From positions 1 to 56,835 of the forward strand of contig SVSP01000016.1 of NCBI GenBank assembly GCA_015064255.1: a DNA stretch of 56,835 bases. Direction: 5' to 3'. The DNA comes from Oscillospiraceae bacterium (GTDB lineage: Bacteria; Bacillota; Clostridia; Oscillospirales; CAG-272). Each line of letters opens with the position of its first letter. Within the stretch, counting starts at the first letter, position 1. The notes beneath the pieces are model-generated. The model was not told where the DNA came from and searched no databases. It saw only the letters and a list, made by a program, of their open reading frames with translations. Positions 16,671-25,488 of the stretch are shown piece after piece. The position numbers were made by a program, and so were the translations under genes.

Positions 16671-19457
16671 TTATTTTTCTTTTACAAAAGCGTTCTTTAC
16701 TCTCTTTTTAACCTTTTTCGAAAATTTCTTGAATTCCTTTCCGCCGAAGAATTTCAGCGTAAGCGTCGAGAATATCGGTGCCGCCACCGAGCTGAGCAGT
16801 GCAGACAAGAAAATATATCTCGACACGAAGAGAGATTCTGTTACAACCGCCGTAAACGGTTTGAACAACACACACGCTCCGACGAACAAAAGCACGGCAA
16901 TCAGATAGAAAAACTGTATTCTGTTTATTCGCAGCTCGGAAGTAACGCCCCTGCTGTCGTTAAGAGTGAGCATCATAAGCGATGCCGACATCGTAACACA
17001 GGAAACGAATACCGACGCATTGAACGAAGTCATCGGCATAAGCTTAAAGAGCACGAGCAGATAAGATATCACAAGTACAAATCCTCCGCAAAGAGCGCCC
17101 TTGATTATACAGTCTTTTGCCGTTTTTATTATGCTCTTCTGTGAAATATCTCTGTCCTTTTGACGCAGTATTCTCTTCGTCGGCTTTTTAAACGCCATTA
17201 TGAGTGCGGCAAAAAAGTCAAACACAAGTCCGAGAGCAAGTATCGCAAGCGGCGAAAGAATGAACTTTCCTATAAGAAGCGACCACAACACGATAACGGC
17301 ACGTATGCTCTGTGCGCTTATAAGATATCTGAGCATTCGGTCGATATTGTTGTTTATATTTTTTGCGCTGCCTATAACGTCGGCTACAGAATTAAGACCG
17401 CCGCTTGAATCCATATCAACCATCGTAACGACTGCATCCGAAACGAATCTGAGAGCTTCACAACCGTTATATTCAAGATTTTCCTCGTTTGTGCCCGTAA
17501 GCTTCAGGCATTCGGTCATACCTATATCAGCTTCCTTCAAAAGAGTTATTTCATTCAGTTTATTCCCGAGAAACGCCACCGTCGAGCCGTTTTCCTTGAT
17601 TTTTTTGATTGCAAGTTCTTTATCCGAAACGCTCATTCCCTCGAACATAGTATATTTCATAATGTTCTTATCGGGACTTCCGCTTTCATCCAAGTCAAGC
17701 TCACGGAGCTTTTCTCCCGTTATGACGTTTTCTCTCGAAGAAACTATGCCGATAGCTCTTGCTATCTGATAGTCCTTTTCGCTGACATCGTCGCAAAAGA
17801 GCACAACGTTCATTTTGGCGTTGCGAAGACGCGCAACCGTTTGAGATACACCCGGAAGTATCGGCTCTATAAGTGCTATAAAGCCCTCGAAGATCAAGTC
17901 ATTCTGGCTGTCGCGGAGCTTTGTAAGCGAATTGAATCTTGAATTTTTAGATGCAACCGCAACAACTCTGTAAGCCTGTCGCATAAGCTGAGTCGCTTCG
18001 ACCTCTATTTTACTGCGTTCGATCGGACCAAGGCGGAATATTCTTCCGTTTTCATAGTAATGAGTACAGTAAGAAAGTACCTCGTTTACCTCGCCGCGCA
18101 GAAGTACGGTATTGTCTCCGTTAAATCTCACGAGCGCGGTATCAAGTCTGTTATAATCATTTTTGCGTCTGAATTCTATAAGCGGATACTCGCTCTCAAG
18201 TGACGTATTATATACTCCGCTTTCAAATGCCGCACGAAGTATCGCATCTTCCTCGAACGTATATGCCTCTCCGCTGTCCTCACTTGCCGATGCAAGCTTA
18301 TTTTGTCCGTAAAGCCCCGTTGTAACAACTGCATACTTCAGAAGCCGCAGGCAATTATCTGCAAAATCAGACTGCGAAGCATCATAAAGTGTTCCCGAAA
18401 CGTAAGCCTTTTCAAGCGACATTCCCCGCTTTGAATAAAGTGCTTCGGGCGGAATTATTACCGTATCGACCTTCTTCAGCGTATCAAGCCTGTCCGCATT
18501 CTTTATAAGCGAACCCTTTTCTGTCTGCTTCTTTCGGCTGAGCGAATCAAAAAGTCCGCACGCGACTATTATGTATCCAAAAAGCATCAGAAATTCTGAA
18601 AGTCCTGCCGCACCCAGCGAAAGAGCCACAAGCAGAGTTACAAGCGAATTACCGCCGAAAAACGGCATAAGTCCTACGAGCGAAATTATAAACGCAGATG
18701 CGATATAGAAAAGGCTCATTTTTCCGCCTATTTTTCTGAGCGTATCGAAAATTGCGAGCTTATGGTATTCTGCGGCAGGTTTATTTTTGCCCGTTCTGCG
18801 CACAAGAGTATTCTTTCCGACTTCGCAGGCGATTGCCCGTCCGCTTCCCTTTGTAACGATAGTCGATGCCCAAGCCATATTGAAGCACATATGCGGCGGC
18901 ACGTTTCGATATTCGACAAAATCGCTCTGCTTTTCTATACTTCCCACGCCGTCGGTTATACCCGTTTCTACGATATAAAGGTGATTCACGCTCACGATAC
19001 GCGCGTCGCACGGAACGATATCTCCAGCCGAAAGCTGTATAACATCGCCTGTTACAATCTCGTCCTGCTTTACCGTGATAAGCTTACCGCCCCTTATGAC
19101 CTTCGCATTCGGAAGCGAATTTCTCGCTGCTCTTTCAAGCAGTATTCGCGAGCTGTAATACGCCATAAAGGTAACGAAATAGCTTACTCCTATAAGAATT
19201 ACCGCAGATATTGCGAGAAGATATTCCTTGAAAAATATAGATATGAGAGAAACGAGAACGAGGAGAAGGCTAAGTCCGTTCGTCGAAAAATCAGCCATAT
19301 ATCCCGTCATAGACCTATGCTCTATCGGGAAGACGTCGTTTCTTCCGTTTTTATCAAGGCGTTCCCGAGCAATTTCGGGAGAAAGCCCATTTTGTATATC
19401 ACTTCCCGTTAACTCTTCAACCTCTGCCGCGGTTTTATCGTGCCATCTTTCAGCCAT
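16671..19457 (-). CDS. P-type ATPase homologue with all catalytic motifs replaced (putative pseudo-ATPase)
   Basis: This intact 928-residue frame follows the P-type cation ATPase plan. It has an N-terminal domain (DKTAAEVEELTGSD, GLSPEIARERL), a helix pair, an actuator domain (DEIVTGDVIQLSAGDIVPCD), an M4 region, P and N domains and a six-helix C-terminal bundle. The catalytic signatures are absent. The phosphorylation loop DKTGT(L/I)T is replaced after VDTVII by PPEALYS (residues about 337-343), so the phosphorylated Asp is missing. The actuator TGES is replaced by TGITDG (165-170). The hinge TGDGVNDAPAL becomes LGNKLNEITLL (about residue 633). M4 has AGLSEFL instead of PEGL. Flanking sequence (ADIGMTE, NNNIDRMLRYLIS) still aligns, so this is not a frameshift. 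It is last in a run behind the Clp ATPase gene (45 nt). A binding or regulatory role is inference. ATG 19457 follows GGGAGGAG at slightly long spacing. Confidence 0.88.
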   Translation of the reverse strand: MAERWHDKTAAEVEELTGSDIQNGLSPEIARERLDKNGRNDVFPIEHRSMTGYMADFSTNGLSLLLVLVSLISIFFKEYLLAISAVILIGVSYFVTFMAYYSSRILLERAARNSLPNAKVIRGGKLITVKQDEIVTGDVIQLSAGDIVPCDARIVSVNHLYIVETGITDGVGSIEKQSDFVEYRNVPPHMCFNMAWASTIVTKGSGRAIACEVGKNTLVRRTGKNKPAAEYHKLAIFDTLRKIGGKMSLFYIASAFIISLVGLMPFFGGNSLVTLLVALSLGAAGLSEFLMLFGYIIVACGLFDSLSRKKQTEKGSLIKNADRLDTLKKVDTVIIPPEALYSKRGMSLEKAYVSGTLYDASQSDFADNCLRLLKYAVVTTGLYGQNKLASASEDSGEAYTFEEDAILRAAFESGVYNTSLESEYPLIEFRRKNDYNRLDTALVRFNGDNTVLLRGEVNEVLSYCTHYYENGRIFRLGPIERSKIEVEATQLMRQAYRVVAVASKNSRFNSLTKLRDSQNDLIFEGFIALIEPILPGVSQTVARLRNAKMNVVLFCDDVSEKDYQIARAIGIVSSRENVITGEKLRELDLDESGSPDKNIMKYTMFEGMSVSDKELAIKKIKENGSTVAFLGNKLNEITLLKEADIGMTECLKLTGTNEENLEYNGCEALRFVSDAVVTMVDMDSSGGLNSVADVIGSAKNINNNIDRMLRYLISAQSIRAVIVLWSLLIGKFILSPLAILALGLVFDFFAALIMAFKKPTKRILRQKDRDISQKSIIKTAKDCIIKGALCGGFVLVISYLLVLFKLMPMTSFNASVFVSCVTMSASLMMLTLNDSRGVTSELRINRIQFFYLIAVLLFVGACVLFKPFTAVVTESLFVSRYIFLSALLSSVAAPIFSTLTLKFFGGKEFKKFSKKVKKRVKNAFVKEK

Positions 19458-19502
19458 AACTTATGCACTCCTCCCTTTCTCCAAAATTAAAAATCAAAAT
19501 TT

Positions 19503-21785
19503 TCAGTTACAAACGATAACAAGGTCATCACCGCTTGCACTCATATTTATTACCGATATATTTCTGTCGTAGTCGCCTATCAGCTTGCTTGCAAGCACGT
19601 CCTCGACCTCGCGCTGAATTGTACGGCGGAGATTTCTCGCACCGTATTTACGCGAGAAGGAGCGTCTTGCAATAACTCTGAGGGCATCCTCGCTGTAGGT
19701 GAGAGTGATCTCCTTTTCGGCAAGAGTCTTTACAAGGTCGCCGAGCATGATCTTCGCGATCTCAATGAAATCGTCCTCGTCGAGCGAACGGAAGGTAATT
19801 ATTTCGTCAACTCTGTTTATAAACTCTGGACGAAGGAACTGCGCAAGTGCCTTCTCTGTCTTTCCCTCTGCCGACGAATGATTTTCGCCCGAAAATCCGA
19901 GAGGCGCATCCACTCCGACAGCACCCGCATTGGTCGTCATAACAATGACGGTATTCTCAAAGTTTACTTTCTTTCCGCGCGCGTCGGTAATATGACCGTC
20001 ATCAAGAATCTGAAGAAGTATATTCATTACGTCGGGGTGCGCCTTTTCTATTTCATCAAAAAGGACTACCGAGTAAGGCTTTCTGCGTATTTTTTCGGTA
20101 AGCTGTCCCGCATCGTCATATCCTACGTATCCGGGAGGCGCTCCGATTATTCTCGACACCGAATGCTTTTCCATAAATTCGGACATATCAAGACGAATAA
20201 GCGTTTCGGGCGAATCAAAGAGGTCTGCGGCAAGAAGCTTTACAAGCTCTGTTTTTCCGACACCCGTAGGACCTGCGAAGATAAACGAAACAGGCTTGCG
20301 CTTATATGCTATTCCTGCGCGGTTACGCTTTATCGCTCTTGCGACCGCATCTACCGCTTCGTCCTGACCTATAAGGCGTTCTTTGAGTCGGTCGGCAAGT
20401 CGGTCAACTCTCTTAAACTCATTTTCGGTTATATTGCTTGCGGGAATACCCGTCCAAAGCTCTACTACCGAAGCAAGATGCGAGGTCGTAAGCACGACTC
20501 CCTCTTTTGCCTTCTTTGCTTCGTCTGCTTCCTTTTCAGCCGCGATAAGTGCAGTCTTAAGCTCTGCAACTCTGCGGTATTTTTCATTTATATCCTCATT
20601 TTCCGCTACCTCTTTTGCTTCTTCAGCCTCAACTTCACCTGTAAGACGCGCAAGCTCGGCTTCTGCCTTCGCCGCACGCTCTACCTCGGGGGAGTGAAGC
20701 GCAAGATGAGATGCCGCCTCATCAAGAAGGTCTATTGCCTTATCGGGTAAGAATCTGTCCGTGATATATCTTTCCGAAAGAATTACCGTACGCGCGATTA
20801 TCATATCGGGAATGGTAATTCCGTGGAAGCTTTCATAATAACCCTTTATTCCGCGGAGAATCTCTATCGTATCGTCTATCGACGGCTCTTCGACTATTAT
20901 CGGCTGAAAACGTCTTTCAAGTGCCGAGTCGCTTTCAATATATTTTCTGTATTCGGCAAGAGTCGTCGCGCCTATCATCTGAATATCGCCTCTTGAAAGT
21001 GCGGGCTTTAAAATATTCGCCGCGTTCATACTTCCCTCGGAGTCGCCTGCGCCTACTATACTGTGTACCTCGTCTATAACGAGAATTACGTTACCCTTCG
21101 CCTTAACCTCTTCAATAAGTCCCTTTATTCTCGACTCAAACTGACCTCTGAACTGTGTTCCCGCAACTAGCGCGGTAAGGTCCACGAGTCTGACTTCCTT
21201 ATCCGCAAGCTTTCTCGGAGCTTTTCCGTCTGCGATAAGCTGTGCGAGAGCCTCTGCTATTGCCGTTTTACCTACACCAGGCTCACCTATAAGGCAGGGG
21301 TTATTCTTCTGACGGCGGCAAAGTATCTGCATCATACGCTCCATCTCGCTGTCGCGTCCGATAACTCGGTCGAGCTTTCCTTCTCTTGCTTTTGCCGTTA
21401 TATCCGTGCAGTAGGTATCGAGAAACTGTGTTCCGCTTTTTGCGTTTTTGCCCTTTTTACCCTTTGTCTGATCGCCTTGATCTTTACTGTCGCCCTCGCC
21501 TTTGCCCATAGATCCGAAAAGCTTTGCGAAATTTATCGGAGGAGTTTTGCCCAGATCTTCATCACCGTCGCCCGACTGAGCTTCCATTATACCCTCCATT
21601 TCCATATCCATACGGTCGATATCCTCGTCGGTGATACCCATATTTCCTAAAATATTATTTATCGGGCCGATACCGAGTTCCTTTGCACATTTGATACAAA
21701 TTCCCTCGTTGGTCGTTTTATCTCCCTCCATACGTGAGATGAATATAACTGCAATTCTTTTCTTGCATCTTGCACACATTTCCAT
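19503..21785 (-). CDS. Clp-family AAA+ ATPase with N-terminal zinc finger (ClpE/ClpC-like)
   Basis: A two-AAA+ unfoldase of 760 residues. It opens with MEMCARCKKRIAVIFISRME and CIKCAKELG, a CxxC...CxxC zinc finger as in ClpE, instead of the double Clp-N repeat of ClpC. An acidic/basic low-complexity linker follows, then AAA-1 (GEPGVGKTAIAEALA; VILVIDEVHSIVGAG), a coiled middle domain (about residues 410-470) and AAA-2 (AGPTGVGKTELVKLLA; VVLFDEIEKAHPDVMN). The loop APLGFSG carries the LGF tripeptide used to dock ClpP, so it can probably feed a ClpP protease. No clpP is in the window. ATG 21785 is chosen; a GTG 15 nt upstream lacks a ribosome site. It sits between cvpA and the P-type ATPase homologue in one run, which hints at a shared envelope or stress role. 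Confidence 0.9.
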   Translation of the reverse strand: MEMCARCKKRIAVIFISRMEGDKTTNEGICIKCAKELGIGPINNILGNMGITDEDIDRMDMEMEGIMEAQSGDGDEDLGKTPPINFAKLFGSMGKGEGDSKDQGDQTKGKKGKNAKSGTQFLDTYCTDITAKAREGKLDRVIGRDSEMERMMQILCRRQKNNPCLIGEPGVGKTAIAEALAQLIADGKAPRKLADKEVRLVDLTALVAGTQFRGQFESRIKGLIEEVKAKGNVILVIDEVHSIVGAGDSEGSMNAANILKPALSRGDIQMIGATTLAEYRKYIESDSALERRFQPIIVEEPSIDDTIEILRGIKGYYESFHGITIPDMIIARTVILSERYITDRFLPDKAIDLLDEAASHLALHSPEVERAAKAEAELARLTGEVEAEEAKEVAENEDINEKYRRVAELKTALIAAEKEADEAKKAKEGVVLTTSHLASVVELWTGIPASNITENEFKRVDRLADRLKERLIGQDEAVDAVARAIKRNRAGIAYKRKPVSFIFAGPTGVGKTELVKLLAADLFDSPETLIRLDMSEFMEKHSVSRIIGAPPGYVGYDDAGQLTEKIRRKPYSVVLFDEIEKAHPDVMNILLQILDDGHITDARGKKVNFENTVIVMTTNAGAVGVDAPLGFSGENHSSAEGKTEKALAQFLRPEFINRVDEIITFRSLDEDDFIEIAKIMLGDLVKTLAEKEITLTYSEDALRVIARRSFSRKYGARNLRRTIQREVEDVLASKLIGDYDRNISVINMSASGDDLVIVCN

Positions 21786-21851
21786 ATTAAAAAACCACAC
21801 TTTCGTTAAAGAACATTTACCATTTTGTTTCAGCCAAGCTGCAAATTCAGA

Positions 21852-22388
21852 TTATACAGCCGCAAAAACCATTTTAAAGATATTGAAATCGAAGAACCAC
21901 CTTGTCACCTTAAGACCGCTGAATATTTCCGCAGGGAAAGAGCTTACGTTATTTGCAAGGATCTCAAGGAGTGCAAATATCAGTATCGAAGCGATCTGCG
22001 CCCACGCAAGTCCGAGAATAAGACCGAGTACTCCGCCGAGAAGGTGATCGATGCCCGAAATAACGGGAAGCTTTATGCTCTGCGCGAGCTTTACTATTAT
22101 CTTTACAACTATCATAAGCGCAAAGAATATCGCGATAAAAGCAAGTATGCGTGCAACCGCAGTTGACGTAAGTATATCCGATACTATACCGCCCTTATCG
22201 TCAGGAATAAGCTTTCTCATAAAACCGAGTATAAATGTGCCTACCTTAGGAGAAAAATACCACGCAACGATAACGGAAAATACAAATCCAGCAATATCTA
22301 TCGCAACGCCGACAAGACCTCTTTTAGCATAAACTATTATGTTTACAACGATTATAGCAATAATTATAAAATCAATAAAAAAACTCAT
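21852..22388 (-). CDS. CvpA family membrane protein
   Basis: A 178-residue protein with four hydrophobic helices. MSFFIDFIIIAIIVVNIIVY starts helix 1, then YAKRGLVGVAIDIAGFVFSV, AVARILAFIAIFFALMIVV, and after IKLPVISGIDHLLGGVLGLI the last helix GLAWAQIASILIFALL. The GID/LLGGVLGL pattern between helices 3 and 4 is the usual CvpA signature. CvpA proteins (first known from colicin V production in E. coli) affect envelope stability; their molecular activity is unknown. The start has the strong ribosome site CGGAGG, 6 nt away. It lies between the DUF5711-like gene (45 nt) and the Clp ATPase gene. Confidence 0.85.
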   Translation of the reverse strand: MSFFIDFIIIAIIVVNIIVYAKRGLVGVAIDIAGFVFSVIVAWYFSPKVGTFILGFMRKLIPDDKGGIVSDILTSTAVARILAFIAIFFALMIVVKIIVKLAQSIKLPVISGIDHLLGGVLGLILGLAWAQIASILIFALLEILANNVSSFPAEIFSGLKVTRWFFDFNIFKMVFAAV

Positions 22389-22433
22389 AAATACCTCCGA
22401 TTATAATAAAGTATCATAAAATAAACATCATCT

Positions 22434-23819
22434 TCACTCGGGATCTTTATCCCAGACGATCTTCACAGCAGAGTCTGCCGTGCATACAAACACGTCTTCC
22501 GATAGGAAGATAAGCGAGTTTATCTTCCTGTCCGAAAGGTAATTTGTTTCGTTATCAAAATTTTCCGCATCAAGCCGTACAACTTTGTTTTCCGTAATAA
22601 TATACGCATAGTCGCCGTACATATTCAGCTCCACGGGTTTATTTTTCAGCGTGTACTGACTTTTTTTCACGCTCACGCCGTCAAAAGCCACAAGCTCGAC
22701 TTTATATGTGTTCGAGCTTCCGTAAATACGCTCCGCAAAGAGCAGTCTTCCGCCGTCCGACATATTGTACATATAAATGCTGTTCATATCTATCGCACAG
22801 GAAGCAAGCTTTTCCCCGTCTCTGTCGAAAAGAACCAGCGATCTGTCGAAAAGAACCGCGATATTCCCGTTTTCAAGATATTTACACTCGATCGGTGTTC
22901 CGTTTTCAAGAGTGAACAGCTTTCTCGGAGTTTTTTGTCCCTTTTCGAGAAGCATTATTTCGCTTTCCACATTTACGTTTGCAAAAACAGAATAGGTAAC
23001 AAGAATTATCTCGCTTCCGTCATCTTTTATATCCATAGATGCAAAGGCATTATTCTTTTTTATAACGGTAACGGCTTCAAATGCCGCATTATACAAGGTA
23101 ATTTCGGTCATATATTCCTTGCCCTTGCGCGCAATAGCGTACGTTCCGTCACCCGATACCGATCCGTCGTATATCTTTCCGCCCGAATTTTCAAAGTGGC
23201 ACACACCGAATTCGTCGTAAATACCGTAAGCTTTTCCGCCTGCGTCGTATATCAAAGCAAATTTACCCGACGTTTTAAGCGCAGGCAGTGAATACTCAGA
23301 TTCCTCGGAATACTCGTGGCTGCCGTCGGGAGAAAAGATAACCACTCTGTCGCTTCCCGCTATGATGGGAATATTTGAAATGCTGTCAAATACCGCATTT
23401 TCATTTATGCTGAAGTGATAGCTTGACGTACCTTCGGTAACTTCGCCTCTGCCGAACATATTTCTGAACATATGCTGCATATTTCCTGTGGTTATTCCTT
23501 CGCTGAAGAAAATACAAAATACTGCCACAAAAAGAAGGAGCACGAGCCAGAGCAGGTTATGTGCCGTGTTGAAGCGTTCGGATATTTTTTTTGCCTCTGC
23601 GTCAACGACGGGGCGGTCCTCATCGGAAGAGTGCTTTTCTTTATGCTTTCTGTTTTTAAACAGTATTTTTAAGATATTCTGTTTTCTTTCGTTTTCTTCA
23701 TATTCGGAAATCTTGCCGAAATCTATTCTTCCGTCGTTTTGCCATTCGGGATTTTTGTTTTTATTCTTCCCATTTTCCGAAAAAAGATTTGAAAAAAATG
23801 ATTTTTTACTCGTCTTCAA
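22434..23819 (-). CDS. DUF5711-like membrane-anchored beta-propeller protein
   Basis: A 461-residue protein of unassigned function. A charged cytoplasmic region of about 95 residues leads to one membrane helix (LLWLVLLLFVAVFCIFF, near 92-108) and an extracytoplasmic domain of short beta repeats such as VVIFSPDGSHEYS, FALIYDAGGKAYGIYDEFG and LVLFDRDGEKL, typical of a propeller. This matches the layout of DUF5711 proteins of Clostridia; I recall the family, and the assignment is tentative. The start is TTG 23819, inside the end of truA (14-nt overlap), so translation is coupled. AGGG lies 6-7 nt ahead. Confidence 0.7.
   Translation of the reverse strand: MKTSKKSFFSNLFSENGKNKNKNPEWQNDGRIDFGKISEYEENERKQNILKILFKNRKHKEKHSSDEDRPVVDAEAKKISERFNTAHNLLWLVLLLFVAVFCIFFSEGITTGNMQHMFRNMFGRGEVTEGTSSYHFSINENAVFDSISNIPIIAGSDRVVIFSPDGSHEYSEESEYSLPALKTSGKFALIYDAGGKAYGIYDEFGVCHFENSGGKIYDGSVSGDGTYAIARKGKEYMTEITLYNAAFEAVTVIKKNNAFASMDIKDDGSEIILVTYSVFANVNVESEIMLLEKGQKTPRKLFTLENGTPIECKYLENGNIAVLFDRSLVLFDRDGEKLASCAIDMNSIYMYNMSDGGRLLFAERIYGSSNTYKVELVAFDGVSVKKSQYTLKNKPVELNMYGDYAYIITENKVVRLDAENFDNETNYLSDRKINSLIFLSEDVFVCTADSAVKIVWDKDPE
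22821..22857. repeat. 16-bp direct duplication inside the DUF5711-like gene
   Basis: TCTGTCGAAAAGAACC occurs at 22821-22836 and 22842-22857, a 21-bp period that keeps frame. In the protein it gives VLFDRSLVLFDRD. Confidence 0.7.
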
Positions 23820-24609
23820 TACTTACCCTGCGCCTCCTTTCATATTCCGGAGAAAATACGTTATCCGGGTAAACCACCTTGGAGAGATAAAGTCCGTCCG
23901 GAGGGAGTGTCAAGCCCGCACGCGTTCTGTCGCGCGAAAGTATTATACCGTCTATTTCGTCTGTCTGTATCTGTCCGTTTGAAACACAAACGAGAGTACC
24001 GCAAAGTATTCTCACCATATTATAAAGAAATCCATCTGCCGCAACTTTCAGCGTAACGAGGTCGCCATCACGGCGCACATCGAAATATTTGATCGTTCTA
24101 ACGGTATCCTTGACCTGTGAGCCCTGCGCCATAAATGCTTCAAAATCGAACGTACCCACAAAATGCTTTGCTGCGAGATTCATTTTTTCTACGTCGAGCT
24201 TTTTGGGATAGTGCCAGACTCTGTTTGCATAAAAAGGGTCTGCAAGACGGGAATTCAGTATAACGTACTCATATTCTTTATAATCAACGTCGTATCTCAC
24301 GTGAAAATCGTCGGGCACGTACTTTGCCGAGCGCACAGATATATCACTCGGAAGAAAGCGCGCTATCGCGAGGGGAATCTTATCTTCGGGTATGGTTACC
24401 CCATCTACGCCGTCAGCCGTACAAAAGAACTGACGTGCGTGTACTCCCGCATCCGTGCGGCTGCATCCGCTGAGGCAAAATCTTCTGCCTAAAAGATTTT
24501 CTACCGCGTCCTGCATAGTGCCCTGCACGGTTTTAAGAGAGCTTCCGCTTTGTACCTGATATCCGTGATAAGACGTGCCTACGTATGAAAGTTCAAAAAG
24601 TATTTTCAA
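23806..24609 (-). CDS. truA: tRNA pseudouridine(38-40) synthase TruA
   Basis: TruA converts uridines 38-40 of the tRNA anticodon arm to pseudouridine. The 267-residue frame has the family hallmarks: FELSYVGTSYHGYQVQ at the N-terminus, the catalytic Asp53 in GCSRTDAGVHA, then FHVRYDVDYKEYEYVI, FVGTFDFEAFMAQGS and GFLYNMVRILCGTLV. The start is TTG 24609 behind GGGGG at 9 nt. It follows ecfT by 57 nt, the classic Firmicutes arrangement, and its last codons overlap the next gene. Confidence 0.95.
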   Translation of the reverse strand: MKILFELSYVGTSYHGYQVQSGSSLKTVQGTMQDAVENLLGRRFCLSGCSRTDAGVHARQFFCTADGVDGVTIPEDKIPLAIARFLPSDISVRSAKYVPDDFHVRYDVDYKEYEYVILNSRLADPFYANRVWHYPKKLDVEKMNLAAKHFVGTFDFEAFMAQGSQVKDTVRTIKYFDVRRDGDLVTLKVAADGFLYNMVRILCGTLVCVSNGQIQTDEIDGIILSRDRTRAGLTLPPDGLYLSKVVYPDNVFSPEYERRRRVSIEDE

Positions 24610-24666
24610 AGGCGTCAGCCCCCTTTCTTTTTATTTCAGAAGTTTTATTTTAGAAGTTGAAATCGT

Positions 24667-25488
24667 TTAGAATTTAGGTCCGCCTGTATATTTACCGATG
24701 AAAAACACACCTACACCTACCGCGATCATCACGAAAAGGACAATAAAATCTCTTGCCGAATATTTCAGCTTATTCATTGAGGTGCGTCCGTTATCTCCTA
24801 CGTAGCAGCGACATTCCATCGCCACGGCAAGCTCATCCGCACGCCTTATAAGCGATGCGAAAAGCGGTATAAATATCGGTATAAGTGCTTTTGCGCGTTT
24901 AATGAGCGAGCCTGTTGAAAAATCGGCTCCGCGCGAGCGCTGTGCGCTCATTATTCTGTCTGTTTCCTCGATAAGCGTAGGAATAAATCTGAGTGCTATC
25001 GTCATTATCATCGAGAAATCGTGAACGGGGATCTTTATCTTCTTAAGCGGCGAAAGAAGCTGTTCAAGCCCGTCAGTAAGGGCTATCGGAGAGGTCGTAT
25101 AAGAAAGAAGCACATTTGTACCCATTATGAGTACAATAATACGCAGAGCTATCATAAGTGCGTACATTATACCCTCTTCGTATATTTCTATTTTCCAGAA
25201 TGAAAAGAGCAGATTTTCTCCCTTTTTCCAGAAGATACTTACAACGGAAGTAAATATAACTATGAAAATTATAGGTTTAAGCCCTCTAAACACGATTTTC
25301 GGGCTGAGCTTGCTTACAAAGATAAGTATTACCGAAAAAGCAAGAAGCGCAAGAAGAGCGTAAAGATTACTTGCTACAAAAACCGAAACTATGAAAAGCA
25401 CGGTTATAATAAGCTTCATTCTCGGGTCTGTTTTATGAAGCAGAGTATTGCCCGGCAGATACTGTCCGAGAGTAACGTCCTTAAGCAT
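24667..25488 (-). CDS. ecfT: ECF transporter transmembrane component EcfT
   Basis: EcfT is the scaffold that couples two ATPases to exchangeable vitamin- or metal-binding S components. The 273-residue protein has six or so helices and the two Ala-Arg-Gly coupling segments in MSAQRSRGADFSTGSL and RADELAVAMECRCYVG. Its start overlaps the stop of ecfA2 as TAATG (base 25488). No S component is present in the window, so this is the shared energising module of a group II ECF system. Confidence 0.95.
   Translation of the reverse strand: MLKDVTLGQYLPGNTLLHKTDPRMKLIITVLFIVSVFVASNLYALLALLAFSVILIFVSKLSPKIVFRGLKPIIFIVIFTSVVSIFWKKGENLLFSFWKIEIYEEGIMYALMIALRIIVLIMGTNVLLSYTTSPIALTDGLEQLLSPLKKIKIPVHDFSMIMTIALRFIPTLIEETDRIMSAQRSRGADFSTGSLIKRAKALIPIFIPLFASLIRRADELAVAMECRCYVGDNGRTSMNKLKYSARDFIVLFVMIAVGVGVFFIGKYTGGPKF

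Noticed and set aside
16671-19457. P-type ATPase as a decaying pseudogene or sequencing error
   Set aside because: The frame is uninterrupted over 928 codons and several separate motifs are replaced while flanks stay in register. One error or frameshift cannot give this.
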